DNA of 13,143 nt from the NCBI GenBank assembly GCA_041917855.1, contig JAYRWT010000095.1:1-13143 (forward strand), read 5' to 3'. Shown here one piece after another: positions 1 through 6,840 of the stretch. Numbering within the stretch: the first letter of the stretch is position 1; each line of letters opens with the position of its first letter. The notes beneath the pieces were generated by a model. It was not told where the DNA came from. It was given only the letters and a program-made list of their open reading frames with translations, and searched no databases. The stretch is from CALBLZ01 sp041917855 (GTDB lineage Bacteria; Patescibacteriota; UBA1384; CAILIB01). The translations under genes and the position numbers were made by a program.

Positions 1-331
1 CTTCTCCGTTAGTTCCTATAAAAAAGAGCTGCAGTGCTCAGTGGCAAATCATAACAGAACAGTTTGTTGCCAAGGTAGCGTGCGCTCGTGCGTCGTAGTG
101 ATCAGTCGGGCTTATCGTTTACTCTGTTGCTGAGAGCAGTACGACACGTGCAAAAGTTACTGTACCAGGAGAGAATGTCAGTGTCAACAGTTTTGCCTCA
201 CTTTGGCTTTCCGCGGTATTTTTTGGCAATATTTTGAGGTAAATTTTTTATTTTACGGCTTAGTCTAAGCATGGCTTAATCTAAATATGGCGCATTTGTT
301 CAGCCAACCAGGTAAGTGCCTTGCTCTAACG
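1..331. other. Gene-free stretch at the left edge
   Basis: No reading frame with a credible start, ribosome site or family resemblance was seen on either strand. The stretch is A/T-rich from about 215 to 255 and holds the short tandem repeat at 257-288 listed separately. A weak promoter-like pair (TTGGCA near 223, TTTTAT about 17 bp later) faces right, but nothing is encoded after it on that strand. It may be the upstream region of a gene lying left of the window. Confidence 0.5.
257..288. repeat. 16-bp imperfect tandem repeat with internal palindrome
   Basis: Two adjacent 16-bp units (257-272 and 273-288) share 13 of 16 bases and both begin GGCTTA. The first contains the near-perfect palindrome GCTTAG-T-CTAAGC at 258-270; the second is a decayed version. 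Paired palindromic sites of this size are often operators, but no regulator or regulated gene is visible in the window, so the role is open. Confidence 0.45.
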
Positions 332-368
332 AAAGAACGGCACCGCCTAGTTGGCAGTACCGTTCTTT
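332..368 (-). terminator. Hairpin after the KAS III gene
   Basis: AAAGAACGG (332-340) pairs with CCGTTCTTT (360-368), and the stem continues inward to a 5-nt loop. Read on the minus strand the two inner mismatches become G-U wobbles, giving about 16 continuous pairs, whereas on the plus strand they are C-A mismatches. This favours a minus-strand RNA, 18 nt past the stop of the gene at 386-1429. The U tract is short (TTCTTT), so termination may be only partial. Confidence 0.6.
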
Positions 369-385
369 GCTTGTAGTCGTCCACG

Positions 386-1429
386 TTACGGGACGACATA
401 GAGTAGAGCATTTATGATTACACCCGCTCCAAAGGTGATAATTAGCAGGTTGTCACCCGATGTAAAGGTTCCCGCCTGCATGTAGCGATCGAGCGTAATG
501 AAGATCGAAGCGCTCGAGGTATTTCCTCGCTCTTCGATCACATTCAGCACGCGAGATTCTTCGAGGCCAATCTTTCTGCCAATCGCCCGAATCATGCTCA
601 GGTTGGCATTGTGCGCCAGCAGGTACGTTCGATTTGGATCTACGACTTCTATACCCGCCCCGGCAACGAGGTTTTCTAGGTATTTCGGCGCTTCCTGAAT
701 CATGTACTTGTGCAGCCCTCTTCCGTCAGAAAGGTAGCCGTCACGCACTTCATCATCCGCCGCCTCAGTACCCTGACCAAAGCTAACGGCAATGTCGTGC
801 AACGACCCAGCCATTGCACCCAAGGAGTGAATGAATCCCCTCCCAGGTTCGCAATTTGGATCAGCTCGCAGTACCATTGCCCCCGCACCGTCGCCCCAGA
901 GACCCGCATTAAGCGTGGCCATGTTCGAGCCCCGACTGAAGGGTTGCTCGGCAAAAACCAGCAGTGCGTACTCGATGTTGCACTCGCGCATCATGGCAAT
1001 TGCCACGCGCAGTGCCTGGCCGGACGAGGCACAGGCAGCGAGCAGATCGAATCCGTCGGCAGATCCATCGGGAACCCCGAGGGCATGTGCCACCTTGCAG
1101 GCCATTGCCGGATAACTTCGTGCCGGCATCGAGCCTCCACTAATTATCAGGCCGAGTTTTGTGCGATCAAACTCCGGGCATGCTTGCTCGGCTCTGTCGC
1201 AAGCAATTTCGGCAGCCTGAATGCTGAGCTGGGTAGGGGTAACGTCCATAGGACAACGCCACCGCCAGTTAACTCCGACTGTTTCCTTGAGCGTGGTGAG
1301 AGATCTTTCGGAAATCTCCGCTCCGTTATTTTGCAGTTCTTGCAAAACGTGTTCAGTGCTCACCATCTCACCTGCTGGTGGATGTGGAGAGCCGACGCCG
1401 ATGATTGTGATTCCGCACGTAGTTGTCAT
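386..1429 (-). CDS. Beta-ketoacyl-ACP synthase III (FabH-like) family enzyme
   Basis: 347-residue thiolase-fold condensing enzyme. Enzymes of this family join an acyl-CoA (or other acyl thioester) to malonyl-ACP or a related acceptor by Claisen condensation, starting fatty-acid synthesis or making specialised metabolites. The catalytic triad is complete: Cys133 in LLAACASSG, His273 in LLAHNAN, and Asn303 in RGNTSSAS. The C-terminal glycine loop is TFGAGVIIN (332-340). Length is slightly above FabH (about 320). The start is supported by AGGTGG eight bases upstream and an extended -10 beyond it. It stands alone: no acyl carrier protein, FabD, FabF or FabG lies beside it. Since CPR genomes usually lack fatty-acid synthesis, its true substrate is uncertain. 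It could instead belong to a specialised branch such as PqsD-, OleA- or HMG-CoA-synthase-like enzymes. Family assignment is firm; role is not. Confidence 0.88.
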   Translation of the reverse strand: MTTTCGITIIGVGSPHPPAGEMVSTEHVLQELQNNGAEISERSLTTLKETVGVNWRWRCPMDVTPTQLSIQAAEIACDRAEQACPEFDRTKLGLIISGGSMPARSYPAMACKVAHALGVPDGSADGFDLLAACASSGQALRVAIAMMRECNIEYALLVFAEQPFSRGSNMATLNAGLWGDGAGAMVLRADPNCEPGRGFIHSLGAMAGSLHDIAVSFGQGTEAADDEVRDGYLSDGRGLHKYMIQEAPKYLENLVAGAGIEVVDPNRTYLLAHNANLSMIRAIGRKIGLEESRVLNVIEERGNTSSASIFITLDRYMQAGTFTSGDNLLIITFGAGVIINALLYVVP

Positions 1430-1449
1430 GGTTCATCCACCTAGTCATC

Positions 1450-1460
1450 ACTATATATCA
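1450..1460 (-). promoter_or_regulatory. Extended -10 promoter of the KAS III gene
   Basis: On the minus strand TGATATATAGT gives TGnTATATA, an extended -10 element; no good -35 is seen (TGGCTT at the right distance is weak). Transcription would begin near 1445, leaving a leader of about 16 nt that includes the AGGTGG ribosome site. Confidence 0.4.
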
Positions 1461-1510
1461 GAAAGCAATTAAAAAAGCCATGAGCCTGGTGCATACACAC
1501 GTGCATGCCA

Positions 1511-1543
1511 TATAAAAAAGTGGCCACCCTTGCAGGTGGCCAC
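1511..1543 (-). terminator. Strong intrinsic terminator of the three-gene operon
   Basis: A perfect 9-bp stem (GTGGCCACC at 1520-1528 with GGTGGCCAC at 1535-1543) and a 6-nt loop, followed on the minus strand by TTTTTTATA. It lies 20 nt past the stop of the gene at 1564-2073 and closes that operon. Confidence 0.9.
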
Positions 1544-1563
1544 AAATTCATACGGAACCAAGA

Positions 1564-2073
1564 TTACTCAAGGTCACCATCTGATAGAAATGCACGCAGC
1601 TCTTCACGAGCGCGCGCAGTGGCATCTAGATCACCGATAGCTTGTCGAGCCGTGCGTAACGCCTGGTCGACTGAACTGTCTGGCCCAATTGTTTCGTAGA
1701 GCCCTTGCAGCACGTGCGTGCTTAGTTCGGCAATGTTCAGTGAAGTTGCCAATGCTGACAGCGTAATACGCTCTGCCTGAAATTTCTCCAGTGCAGCACG
1801 TACTTGGTCCATCAACACCGTAACTTGCTGCTGAGCCTGCTCATACGAATCCGCAACAGCCTTGGCCGCAACGTACTCAGTCTGTGCTTGAGCAGCAAGC
1901 ACTTCGTCACTCACTCGCCGGCGAACATCCCACTCCGCCGCAGTATCCTGCGACTCACGAGTAAGGTCATTGAGTACCGCGGCGGCAAAGTAGGCATTAC
2001 GAATGTACCGAACGCGTGGCATGGTTTTTGCCTGCCACTCGTTGAGCACCCGATCACCAGATGGGGTCGACAC
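1564..2073 (-). CDS. Helical soluble protein of unknown function, last gene of operon
   Basis: 169 residues starting at GTG. The start overlaps the upstream gene's stop by one base (TAGTG), so the two are probably translationally coupled; no strong ribosome site is visible. The protein has no signal peptide or membrane segment. It is rich in Ala, Gln, Glu and Arg, with long heptad-like helices from about residue 45 to 105 and again at 130-165. It therefore looks like a cytoplasmic coiled-coil or helical-bundle protein. I do not recognise a family. The fixed order with an anchored coiled-coil protein and a single-pass membrane protein suggests one envelope-associated complex, which is inference from position only. 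Confidence 0.75.
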   Translation of the reverse strand: MSTPSGDRVLNEWQAKTMPRVRYIRNAYFAAAVLNDLTRESQDTAAEWDVRRRVSDEVLAAQAQTEYVAAKAVADSYEQAQQQVTVLMDQVRAALEKFQAERITLSALATSLNIAELSTHVLQGLYETIGPDSSVDQALRTARQAIGDLDATARAREELRAFLSDGDLE

Positions 2074-2930
2074 TAGACCAACCCCATCTGCCGCACTTCG
2101 GCCTCGGTTAGATCGCGACCTGCGTACACCACAGCCTCAGCGTCTTCGCCCATCCACATGACCCAGACACACTGACCGGTAAAGTCGGCAGAGCCACTAT
2201 CCCAATCCAGACGCATGTCATAGTAGGCAACAGTGTCACCCGCACGACGCAAAACTGCACTTGGCAGATCATCTTGGAACTGACTGACGTCAGCCACCAA
2301 GGATGTTAGCTCGATTGTTGACTGTTTGCCGTCACGATTTTTTCCGTACACGCCACTAATTAACCAGCGGCAGCCACGGAAATTATCGACCCACTCATCG
2401 ATGTCTGTCGTTTTACCGGCAGCATCATCGGCGAGCAAGAACTTGCGTTCTTGACCAAGCAGGGTGAGCTCGGCGCGGGATGTGGGCAACTCTGTCAAAA
2501 TCCTCCACTTGCGTGGCGTCTTTATGAGTAGAATGTCCCCGGACAGAAACAGGAACGTAGTGTCGGCACTACCTTGCGGTGTGAACACCTTGGCAAATGC
2601 AGTCGCCACTACCGTACGGTCTGCCTTCCATTTACCGGAAACAGCCGGTGAAATTTCGGGAACGTCACTTACAACCTGACCGGCTTTCGCCATGTCGATA
2701 GTCAGTGGCTCACACGACTCTACTTGCGCAGGGTCGGCTTTTTCTCCCTTTGGAGCTGCCCGCTCCCTGTCGATGGTCCGGCCCGATCCTTGCAGATCAG
2801 GTGCCTGCCTCCAGGTGAGCCACCAGCGTTCCAGATACTCTGGCCACAGGTAGTCATACACCCAGTACCCAAACAGAACCACAATTGCGAAATAGGCTGC
2901 AGCTTGCAGCCAGTGAAATACCGTCCACAT
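2073..2930 (-). CDS. Single-pass membrane protein of unknown function, middle gene of operon
   Basis: 285 residues. A longer reading with ATG at 3008 or 2945 is possible, but ATG at 2930 is preferred: GGAGG sits eight bases before it, and it begins 4 bases after the upstream stop. The N-terminus (MWTVFHWLQ, then a hydrophobic run to about residue 27) is a single membrane segment followed by an aromatic patch rich in Trp and Tyr. About 40 polar linker residues follow, then a soluble domain of about 190 residues that looks rich in beta strands. That domain has Trp and Cys residues near its middle (FRGCRW) and C-terminus (GQCVWVMWMG). No family recognised. It probably sits at the membrane with the product of the upstream gene. 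Confidence 0.78.
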   Translation of the reverse strand: MWTVFHWLQAAAYFAIVVLFGYWVYDYLWPEYLERWWLTWRQAPDLQGSGRTIDRERAAPKGEKADPAQVESCEPLTIDMAKAGQVVSDVPEISPAVSGKWKADRTVVATAFAKVFTPQGSADTTFLFLSGDILLIKTPRKWRILTELPTSRAELTLLGQERKFLLADDAAGKTTDIDEWVDNFRGCRWLISGVYGKNRDGKQSTIELTSLVADVSQFQDDLPSAVLRRAGDTVAYYDMRLDWDSGSADFTGQCVWVMWMGEDAEAVVYAGRDLTEAEVRQMGLV

Positions 2931-2934
2931 GCTG

Positions 2935-4365
2935 TTATCCTCCATCTCCACGTGAACCCGCTCCAGGTCCACCATAACTTCCTGATCCAGGCGAACTTGA
3001 GCCACCACCCCCTAAGCCGCTACTGGATGAACCACCACCCCCGAAGCCGCTACCGGATGAACCCCCGCCAATGCTACTACCCGAGTCATCGTCATCACTG
3101 TCGATCGTCGGTGGCGGCGGAACGTACGTATCCACCGCGTCGTATGCCTGGCTCGCGTAGCTTGCAGCGGACTGGTAGCTACGTAGTGCACTGAGCGGGT
3201 CGTCAGACTCGTTCAAACGCCCAGTCGAGTAGTAGCTGCGTGCTGTGCGCACTAGCTCCTCAGCCTCGCTCTGATCGTTTTGTGACCATTCGCGTATGTG
3301 ACTATCGGCGTCGCCAATGGCACTTGATGCTCGTGATCGCGCTGAAGGTAGTGATGAAACAGCGCGCTGCACTGCGTCGTCAAAGTCTTCAACCCTAGCT
3401 ATGTACGCATGCAGCTTTTGCAGCTGACTACGCACATTTTCGAGCAAGTCTTGTGCCCCATAGAAATCTTGTACGTCCATGCCGTTTCGCCGTCTGACTT
3501 CCGTCAGGTTTTGATCAAGCACCGAGAACGTTGATTCCCATTCACGCAACCCACCGGTAAAATCCTTCGAGCGATAAGCCCGGTAAGATTCAACTCGACG
3601 AGCAGCACTGTAGACCTGCGGTAGCGCCGAGCGCGCACTCCACAGCGAACGAGCCGCCTCTTGCGAGACTGACTGAACCGTAGCGCGCAACTCAGGTATG
3701 CGATTTGCCAGTGAGAAAGCCTGCGTGCGTAGTGCACGCGCCGCTTCGCCCTTTTCGTAAATCAGCACATAATCGGGCCGCGCGTCGCGAGGGTCGATTT
3801 TTTTACTGAGCACCGCAAGGGCGTCGGCCTGGCTGTTAATCTGAGCAATCACAGCTTCAGCGTCGCTGAAATGCCGCTTGTAGTAGCCCTGCTGCACAAG
3901 CTCTGCTACTCGGGTTTTCACCTCGAGCGCATCTGTACGCATTCGGGGTTCCGCTTGCGTATAGTGTGCGAGTGCAGTATCGAGCTTGGCGATAAACGTC
4001 GCAACCTCTTTTTGAATTAAGGCGGTGGTAGCCACTACCTGTTTTGCACGGGCAGTTGCTCGCTCAATTGGTCGCGGATCTTCGGTTGTCGGCAAAGCCA
4101 CCAAGTAGTCATGCTCGCTAGTAACGCGCATGATTGCCTCGGTAACTGATAGCGTATCGGTGTACTTAGGATGCTGAGTTTTTGCCTCAGCTACCTGTTG
4201 GTCGACGTGCTGGAGTGACGATAGCACCTGGGTCATTCGCGTGAGCTGTTCATCTCGCGCGTGCAGTATGCCGCTGTATGCCATGGACTTACCAAAGCCA
4301 CACAGCAGAGCAAACACAAACAGACCAAGGCACATTTTTGGAATAGTCCACTTGTTTCCTTCCAT
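2935..4365 (-). CDS. Anchored coiled-coil protein with Gly/Ser-rich tail, first gene of operon
   Basis: 476 residues; ATG preceded by GAGGA six bases upstream. Residues about 11-29 are a hydrophobic segment that is either a signal peptide (possible cleavage after GKSMAYS) or an N-terminal anchor. The body (30-405) is almost entirely predicted helix with many Ala, Gln, Glu, Arg and repeated hydrophobic spacing, consistent with long coiled coils. From about residue 410 come PPPPTIDSDDDD and then a Gly/Ser tail of about 55 residues. Such tails resemble the C-termini of TPM-domain (YgcG-type) membrane proteins, but no TPM domain is seen. It leads the operon, is probably extracytoplasmic or membrane-tethered, and is otherwise unrecognised. 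The tail is partly built from a 30-bp tandem repeat. Confidence 0.8.
   Translation of the reverse strand: MEGNKWTIPKMCLGLFVFALLCGFGKSMAYSGILHARDEQLTRMTQVLSSLQHVDQQVAEAKTQHPKYTDTLSVTEAIMRVTSEHDYLVALPTTEDPRPIERATARAKQVVATTALIQKEVATFIAKLDTALAHYTQAEPRMRTDALEVKTRVAELVQQGYYKRHFSDAEAVIAQINSQADALAVLSKKIDPRDARPDYVLIYEKGEAARALRTQAFSLANRIPELRATVQSVSQEAARSLWSARSALPQVYSAARRVESYRAYRSKDFTGGLREWESTFSVLDQNLTEVRRRNGMDVQDFYGAQDLLENVRSQLQKLHAYIARVEDFDDAVQRAVSSLPSARSRASSAIGDADSHIREWSQNDQSEAEELVRTARSYYSTGRLNESDDPLSALRSYQSAASYASQAYDAVDTYVPPPPTIDSDDDDSGSSIGGGSSGSGFGGGGSSSSGLGGGGSSSPGSGSYGGPGAGSRGDGG
3002..3061. repeat. 30-bp tandem repeat, two copies
   Basis: 3002-3031 and 3032-3061 match at 28 of 30 bases. The repeat encodes the SSSSGLGGGG / SGSGFGGGG part of the tail of the coiled-coil protein. 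Being a multiple of three, copy-number change would lengthen or shorten the tail without shifting frame. Confidence 0.85.
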
Positions 4366-4413
4366 GTTTTCCTCGTAGATTCAAAGTCCATCCAGCGCTT
4401 TCGCACCTGCACA

Positions 4414-4443
4414 TTGGCAATTCGGACGTGCTGCGGTTATACC
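4414..4443 (+). promoter_or_regulatory. Possible promoter of the AlkD-type gene, sharing its -10 with the divergent promoter
   Basis: TTGGCA (4414-4419), an 18-bp spacer, TATACC (4438-4443). The segment GGTTATACC reads as a -10 on both strands, so the two promoters should exclude each other. A second candidate nearer the gene is TGCGAAAAT ending at 4503, six bases before ATG 4510, which would make a leaderless mRNA. Confidence 0.4.
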
Positions 4444-4464
4444 AAAAAGTACCTGATTTGTACA
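4436..4464 (-). promoter_or_regulatory. Promoter of the three-gene envelope operon
   Basis: Minus-strand TGTACA (4464-4459), a 17-bp spacer, then TGGTATAAC (extended -10, hexamer 4441-4436). Transcription would start near 4429, about 64 nt before the ATG at 4365. The -10 lies on the same bases as the -10 of a plus-strand promoter. Confidence 0.55.
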
Positions 4465-4509
4465 GGTTATTTACTGGTAGCGCCCTATGCTTTCTGCGAA
4501 AATACACCC

Positions 4510-5229
4510 ATGATCCCCGCCCAAGAAGCACTCCGTGCGCTAGCTAACCCCGAGAAAGCTGCCTTCTTCCCCCGCTTCTTTAAGAGTGGCCCAGGCCAGT
4601 ACGGTGAGGGAGATAAGTTTATAGGTGTTACCGTTCCCCTGCAGCGTAGTGTGGTAAAGCAGTTTTCTTCTCAGATTAGTTTTTCAGATTTGACTCAAAT
4701 GCTGCAGAGCGAATGGCACGAAGATCGTTTAACTGCACTCCTTATACTGGTGGACCAGTATAAAAAAGCGCGCAAAAACCAAGTAAAGCGTAAAGAGATT
4801 ATTACTCTATACCTAGCAAACCTGACACGCGTTAATAACTGGGACCTTGTTGATAGTAGTGCCCCCTACCTTATCGGTGAAGCAGTACGCGCCGGTGAGC
4901 TCTCAGAAGAAGTATTGTGGAAACTAGCTAATAGTGGCCACTTATGGAGCGAACGTGTAGCAATGGTTTCAACTTTTGCTTTTTTACGTAAGGGTAATGG
5001 CTCTACGTATCTTACCTTTGCCCTAGCCGAGCATTTTCTCAGCCACAACCATGATCTTATGCATAAAGCGGTAGGCTGGGCACTGCGTGAAGCTGGCAAG
5101 TACGAACCACAAAAGCTACGTGATTTTTTGACTGCCCATGCTTCTATTATGCCGCGCACTGCCCTACGCTACGCTATTGAGCATTTTCCAGTGGCTGAAC
5201 GTAAAGCGTACCTAGCAATGCGCACTTAG
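4510..5229 (+). CDS. AlkD-type DNA alkylation repair glycosylase
   Basis: 239-residue HEAT-like repeat DNA glycosylase of the DNA alkylation repair family (COG4912). These enzymes remove N3- and N7-alkylated, positively charged bases from DNA in the cytoplasm. Family blocks are clear: GQYGEGDKFIGV (29-40), NNWDLVDSSAP (109-119), WSERVAMVSTFAF (146-158), MHKAVGWALRE (184-194) and MPRTALRYAIEHFP (214-227). Residues matching the known AlkD active site of Bacillus cereus (W109, D113, R148, W187) are W111, D115, R149 and W190, so activity is likely. The reading frame stays open back to 4261, but upstream codons overlap the divergent gene and promoter, and the conserved family starts near ATG 4510. 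No good ribosome site precedes it (GAAAATACACCC), so initiation may be leaderless or weak. Single-gene unit; no clear terminator found. Confidence 0.92.
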   Translation: MIPAQEALRALANPEKAAFFPRFFKSGPGQYGEGDKFIGVTVPLQRSVVKQFSSQISFSDLTQMLQSEWHEDRLTALLILVDQYKKARKNQVKRKEIITLYLANLTRVNNWDLVDSSAPYLIGEAVRAGELSEEVLWKLANSGHLWSERVAMVSTFAFLRKGNGSTYLTFALAEHFLSHNHDLMHKAVGWALREAGKYEPQKLRDFLTAHASIMPRTALRYAIEHFPVAERKAYLAMRT

Positions 5230-5339
5230 TTTTTTGCTCCGCATAAAACTACGTTCATATTTGGCAGTGTCGTTCTGTTTGCCAGAATTTTCCACCACGT
5301 ATGCGCACGCTCCTACAGATTAATGCTATGTAAAAGTGA

Positions 5340-5368
5340 TTGACTAAGAAGCACTTTTAGGCTAGATT
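5340..5368 (+). promoter_or_regulatory. Promoter of the redox/pseudopilin/Cys-rich operon
   Basis: TTGACT (5340-5345, five of six consensus bases), an exact 17-bp spacer, TAGATT (5363-5368). Start near 5375, giving a leader of about 30 nt before ATG 5405. Confidence 0.65.
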
Positions 5369-5373
5369 CGCCT

Positions 5374-5390
5374 TGATTCTGCTTGAATCA
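5374..5390 (+). promoter_or_regulatory. Dyad at the transcription start of the redox operon
   Basis: TGATTC (5374-5379), 5-nt spacer, GAATCA (5385-5390). It begins at the predicted +1, so it could be a repressor operator or a 5' mRNA hairpin protecting the transcript. No regulator is encoded nearby. Confidence 0.35.
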
Positions 5391-5404
5391 GTCGGTAGGT
5401 TACT

Positions 5405-6259
5405 ATGATCATTGAAAATTCATCATTTTTGAGTCGTAGCACTGCGCGCTTTGGATGGCTAGCGGGGCTCACCCTGGTTGCCGCCGGCTCGGCGGGACTA
5501 TTACTCCAGTGGTGTGCGCAATGCCTCCACACAGACTGGATTACCGCTGTGGTTTTGCCCGTTGTGGGCATAATGTTTGCAGCTCTTGTGGCTTGGCTAT
5601 CCTTACACAAAAAGGCTAGTGCGGGCACAAAGGCTCAGTACCGCACACTTGTTGTCTTGTGTGCTGGGATTGTGACTCCGATTCCCTTGGGCCTGATGGC
5701 CTTAGGGTTTCAGACTTGCAACCTGTGCATACTGGTTTGGATCGGGGTGTCTATTCTATTCATCCTTGAAACAACTGTTGGCTCATGGTTGGCAAAGACC
5801 GCAACTGTGGCTTGGTTAGCATCCCTAGTGCTTTCGCTTGTAATCTGGAGAAACCAGGTTATGAATCTGGAAGCCAAGGGCGCGCTTATCAGCTTGGGTC
5901 TGCGTAGTCCTATACCGGAGAATGGTCCGGCTATAGGTAAGCAAATGCCACCTGACCCGCCTCTACCGGCAACGGCACGTGTCCTCTTTTGGACGAATTG
6001 CCCTTGCCCTCTAGATGCGGTCCAGCAGGTGCTTACTCACCTTGCCAAGCAGGGAGAGTCACCCATAATCGTCTGTTTGAGTGAGCGCCCAGAAATGTTG
6101 GCATGGTCACCGAGGAGTCAGATATACGTTGTCTCTCCCGAAGTGTTCAGCGCGTGGGAAATTTCCCCCACGCTCCCTCATACTTTTGTGCGTACACAGG
6201 ACGGCAAAGTTACGAGCAATCGGGCCGTAACTGACCTTTTGAAGGATCAAGAAAAGTGA
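5405..6259 (+). CDS. DsbB/VKOR-like membrane thiol-redox protein with fused thioredoxin-like domain
   Basis: 284 residues. About five membrane segments (roughly 17-36, 46-66, 81-101, 109-125, 131-148); positive charges (RSTAR at the N-terminus; HKK and KAQYR in the loop at 68-80) put the N-terminus inside. Two CxxC pairs then fall at the outer face: CAQC (37-40) after helix 1 and CNLC (105-108) between helices 3 and 4, an arrangement recalling DsbB and VKOR quinone-linked disulfide generators. The outer C-terminal part (about 187-284) reads as a thioredoxin fold: strand VLFWTN, CPCP (199-202), strand IIVCLSE, and a cis-proline-like TLPHTFV followed by a TQDGK turn. The redox motif is CPC, not CxxC. 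Inferred role: oxidising cysteines of exported proteins, two candidates for which follow in the operon. ATG start with weak AGGT site. Its stop overlaps the next start (GTGA). Family call is by motif and topology only. Confidence 0.68.
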   Translation: MIIENSSFLSRSTARFGWLAGLTLVAAGSAGLLLQWCAQCLHTDWITAVVLPVVGIMFAALVAWLSLHKKASAGTKAQYRTLVVLCAGIVTPIPLGLMALGFQTCNLCILVWIGVSILFILETTVGSWLAKTATVAWLASLVLSLVIWRNQVMNLEAKGALISLGLRSPIPENGPAIGKQMPPDPPLPATARVLFWTNCPCPLDAVQQVLTHLAKQGESPIIVCLSERPEMLAWSPRSQIYVVSPEVFSAWEISPTLPHTFVRTQDGKVTSNRAVTDLLKDQEK

Positions 6260-6840
6260 AGAAGCGAGCTTTTACCCTTGTGGAGCTGCTCGTCGTCATA
6301 GCAATCATTGCTGTTTTGGCGGCGCTTATGTTCCCTGTTTTTGCCAACACCCGTAAATCCGCAAAGATCACGGATGCACGGTCACGACTACACCAGACTA
6401 TGGTTGCCATCAATCTCTATCGTCCTGATTTTGATGACAGCATGCCTGCAACTCTCAAAAACCTCATCGGATACGGCAAGCCGAGTATTACCAAAGACAT
6501 ACTCACCTGTCCGATCAGCGGACGTGAGTTCTTCTATCCCTTCAATTACCACCTAATCCAACAGACTGGTACCTTGAAGGATATCGCACCAGAATTCGAG
6601 CCTTCGCGTGACTCGGCCATCAAGGCCATGTACATACATAGGTTCGATTGTGGGTCTGCAAACACGAAGTGTGATGTTCGAACCTTCGAAAATCCCACCA
6701 CGCGCCAGACCTTCACCTACACCACTCCGAAGAACGCTAGCCCAGAATCATATTTGGTACTGGCGGGCTTCCTCGACGGACATGTTGACTATGTTCCCGC
6801 CTTGGAAAAGTGGGAGCTGGCACACATCAAGCAAAAATGA
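6256..6840 (+). CDS. Prepilin-like protein (type II/IV pseudopilin family)
   Basis: 194 residues, GTG start overlapping the upstream stop by 4 bp, with GAAGGA about nine bases upstream. MKKRA then FTLVELLVVIAIIAVLAAL is a textbook class III leader and N-terminal helix; a PilD-type peptidase would cut between A5 and F6, leaving Glu10 at mature position +5. The -1 residue is Ala rather than the usual Gly. The following FPVFANTRKSAK and the C-terminal GFLDGHVDYVP (171-181) closely resemble prepilin-type proteins with the DG-H motif common in Armatimonadetes and Planctomycetes, though the upstream His of the H-X9-DG pattern is not seen. Three cysteines (85, 132, 139) would be exposed outside the cell, fitting the redox partner upstream. 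The family is firm; whether it enters a pilus, pseudopilus or DNA-uptake fibre is not known. Confidence 0.85.
   Translation: MKKRAFTLVELLVVIAIIAVLAALMFPVFANTRKSAKITDARSRLHQTMVAINLYRPDFDDSMPATLKNLIGYGKPSITKDILTCPISGREFFYPFNYHLIQQTGTLKDIAPEFEPSRDSAIKAMYIHRFDCGSANTKCDVRTFENPTTRQTFTYTTPKNASPESYLVLAGFLDGHVDYVPALEKWELAHIKQK

Noticed and set aside
710..1444. 244-residue plus-strand frame across the KAS III gene
   Set aside because: No ribosome site or promoter, an unlikely composition, and it is antisense to a gene with a complete catalytic triad.
2931..3008. Earlier starts (3008 or 2945) for the single-pass membrane protein
   Set aside because: They overlap the Gly/Ser tail of the upstream gene and lack properly spaced ribosome sites, whereas ATG 2930 has GGAGG at ideal spacing and is followed by the membrane segment.
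4261..4509. N-terminal extension of the AlkD-type protein to ATG 4261
   Set aside because: It would overlap the divergent envelope gene and both promoters, and the added residues match nothing in the family.
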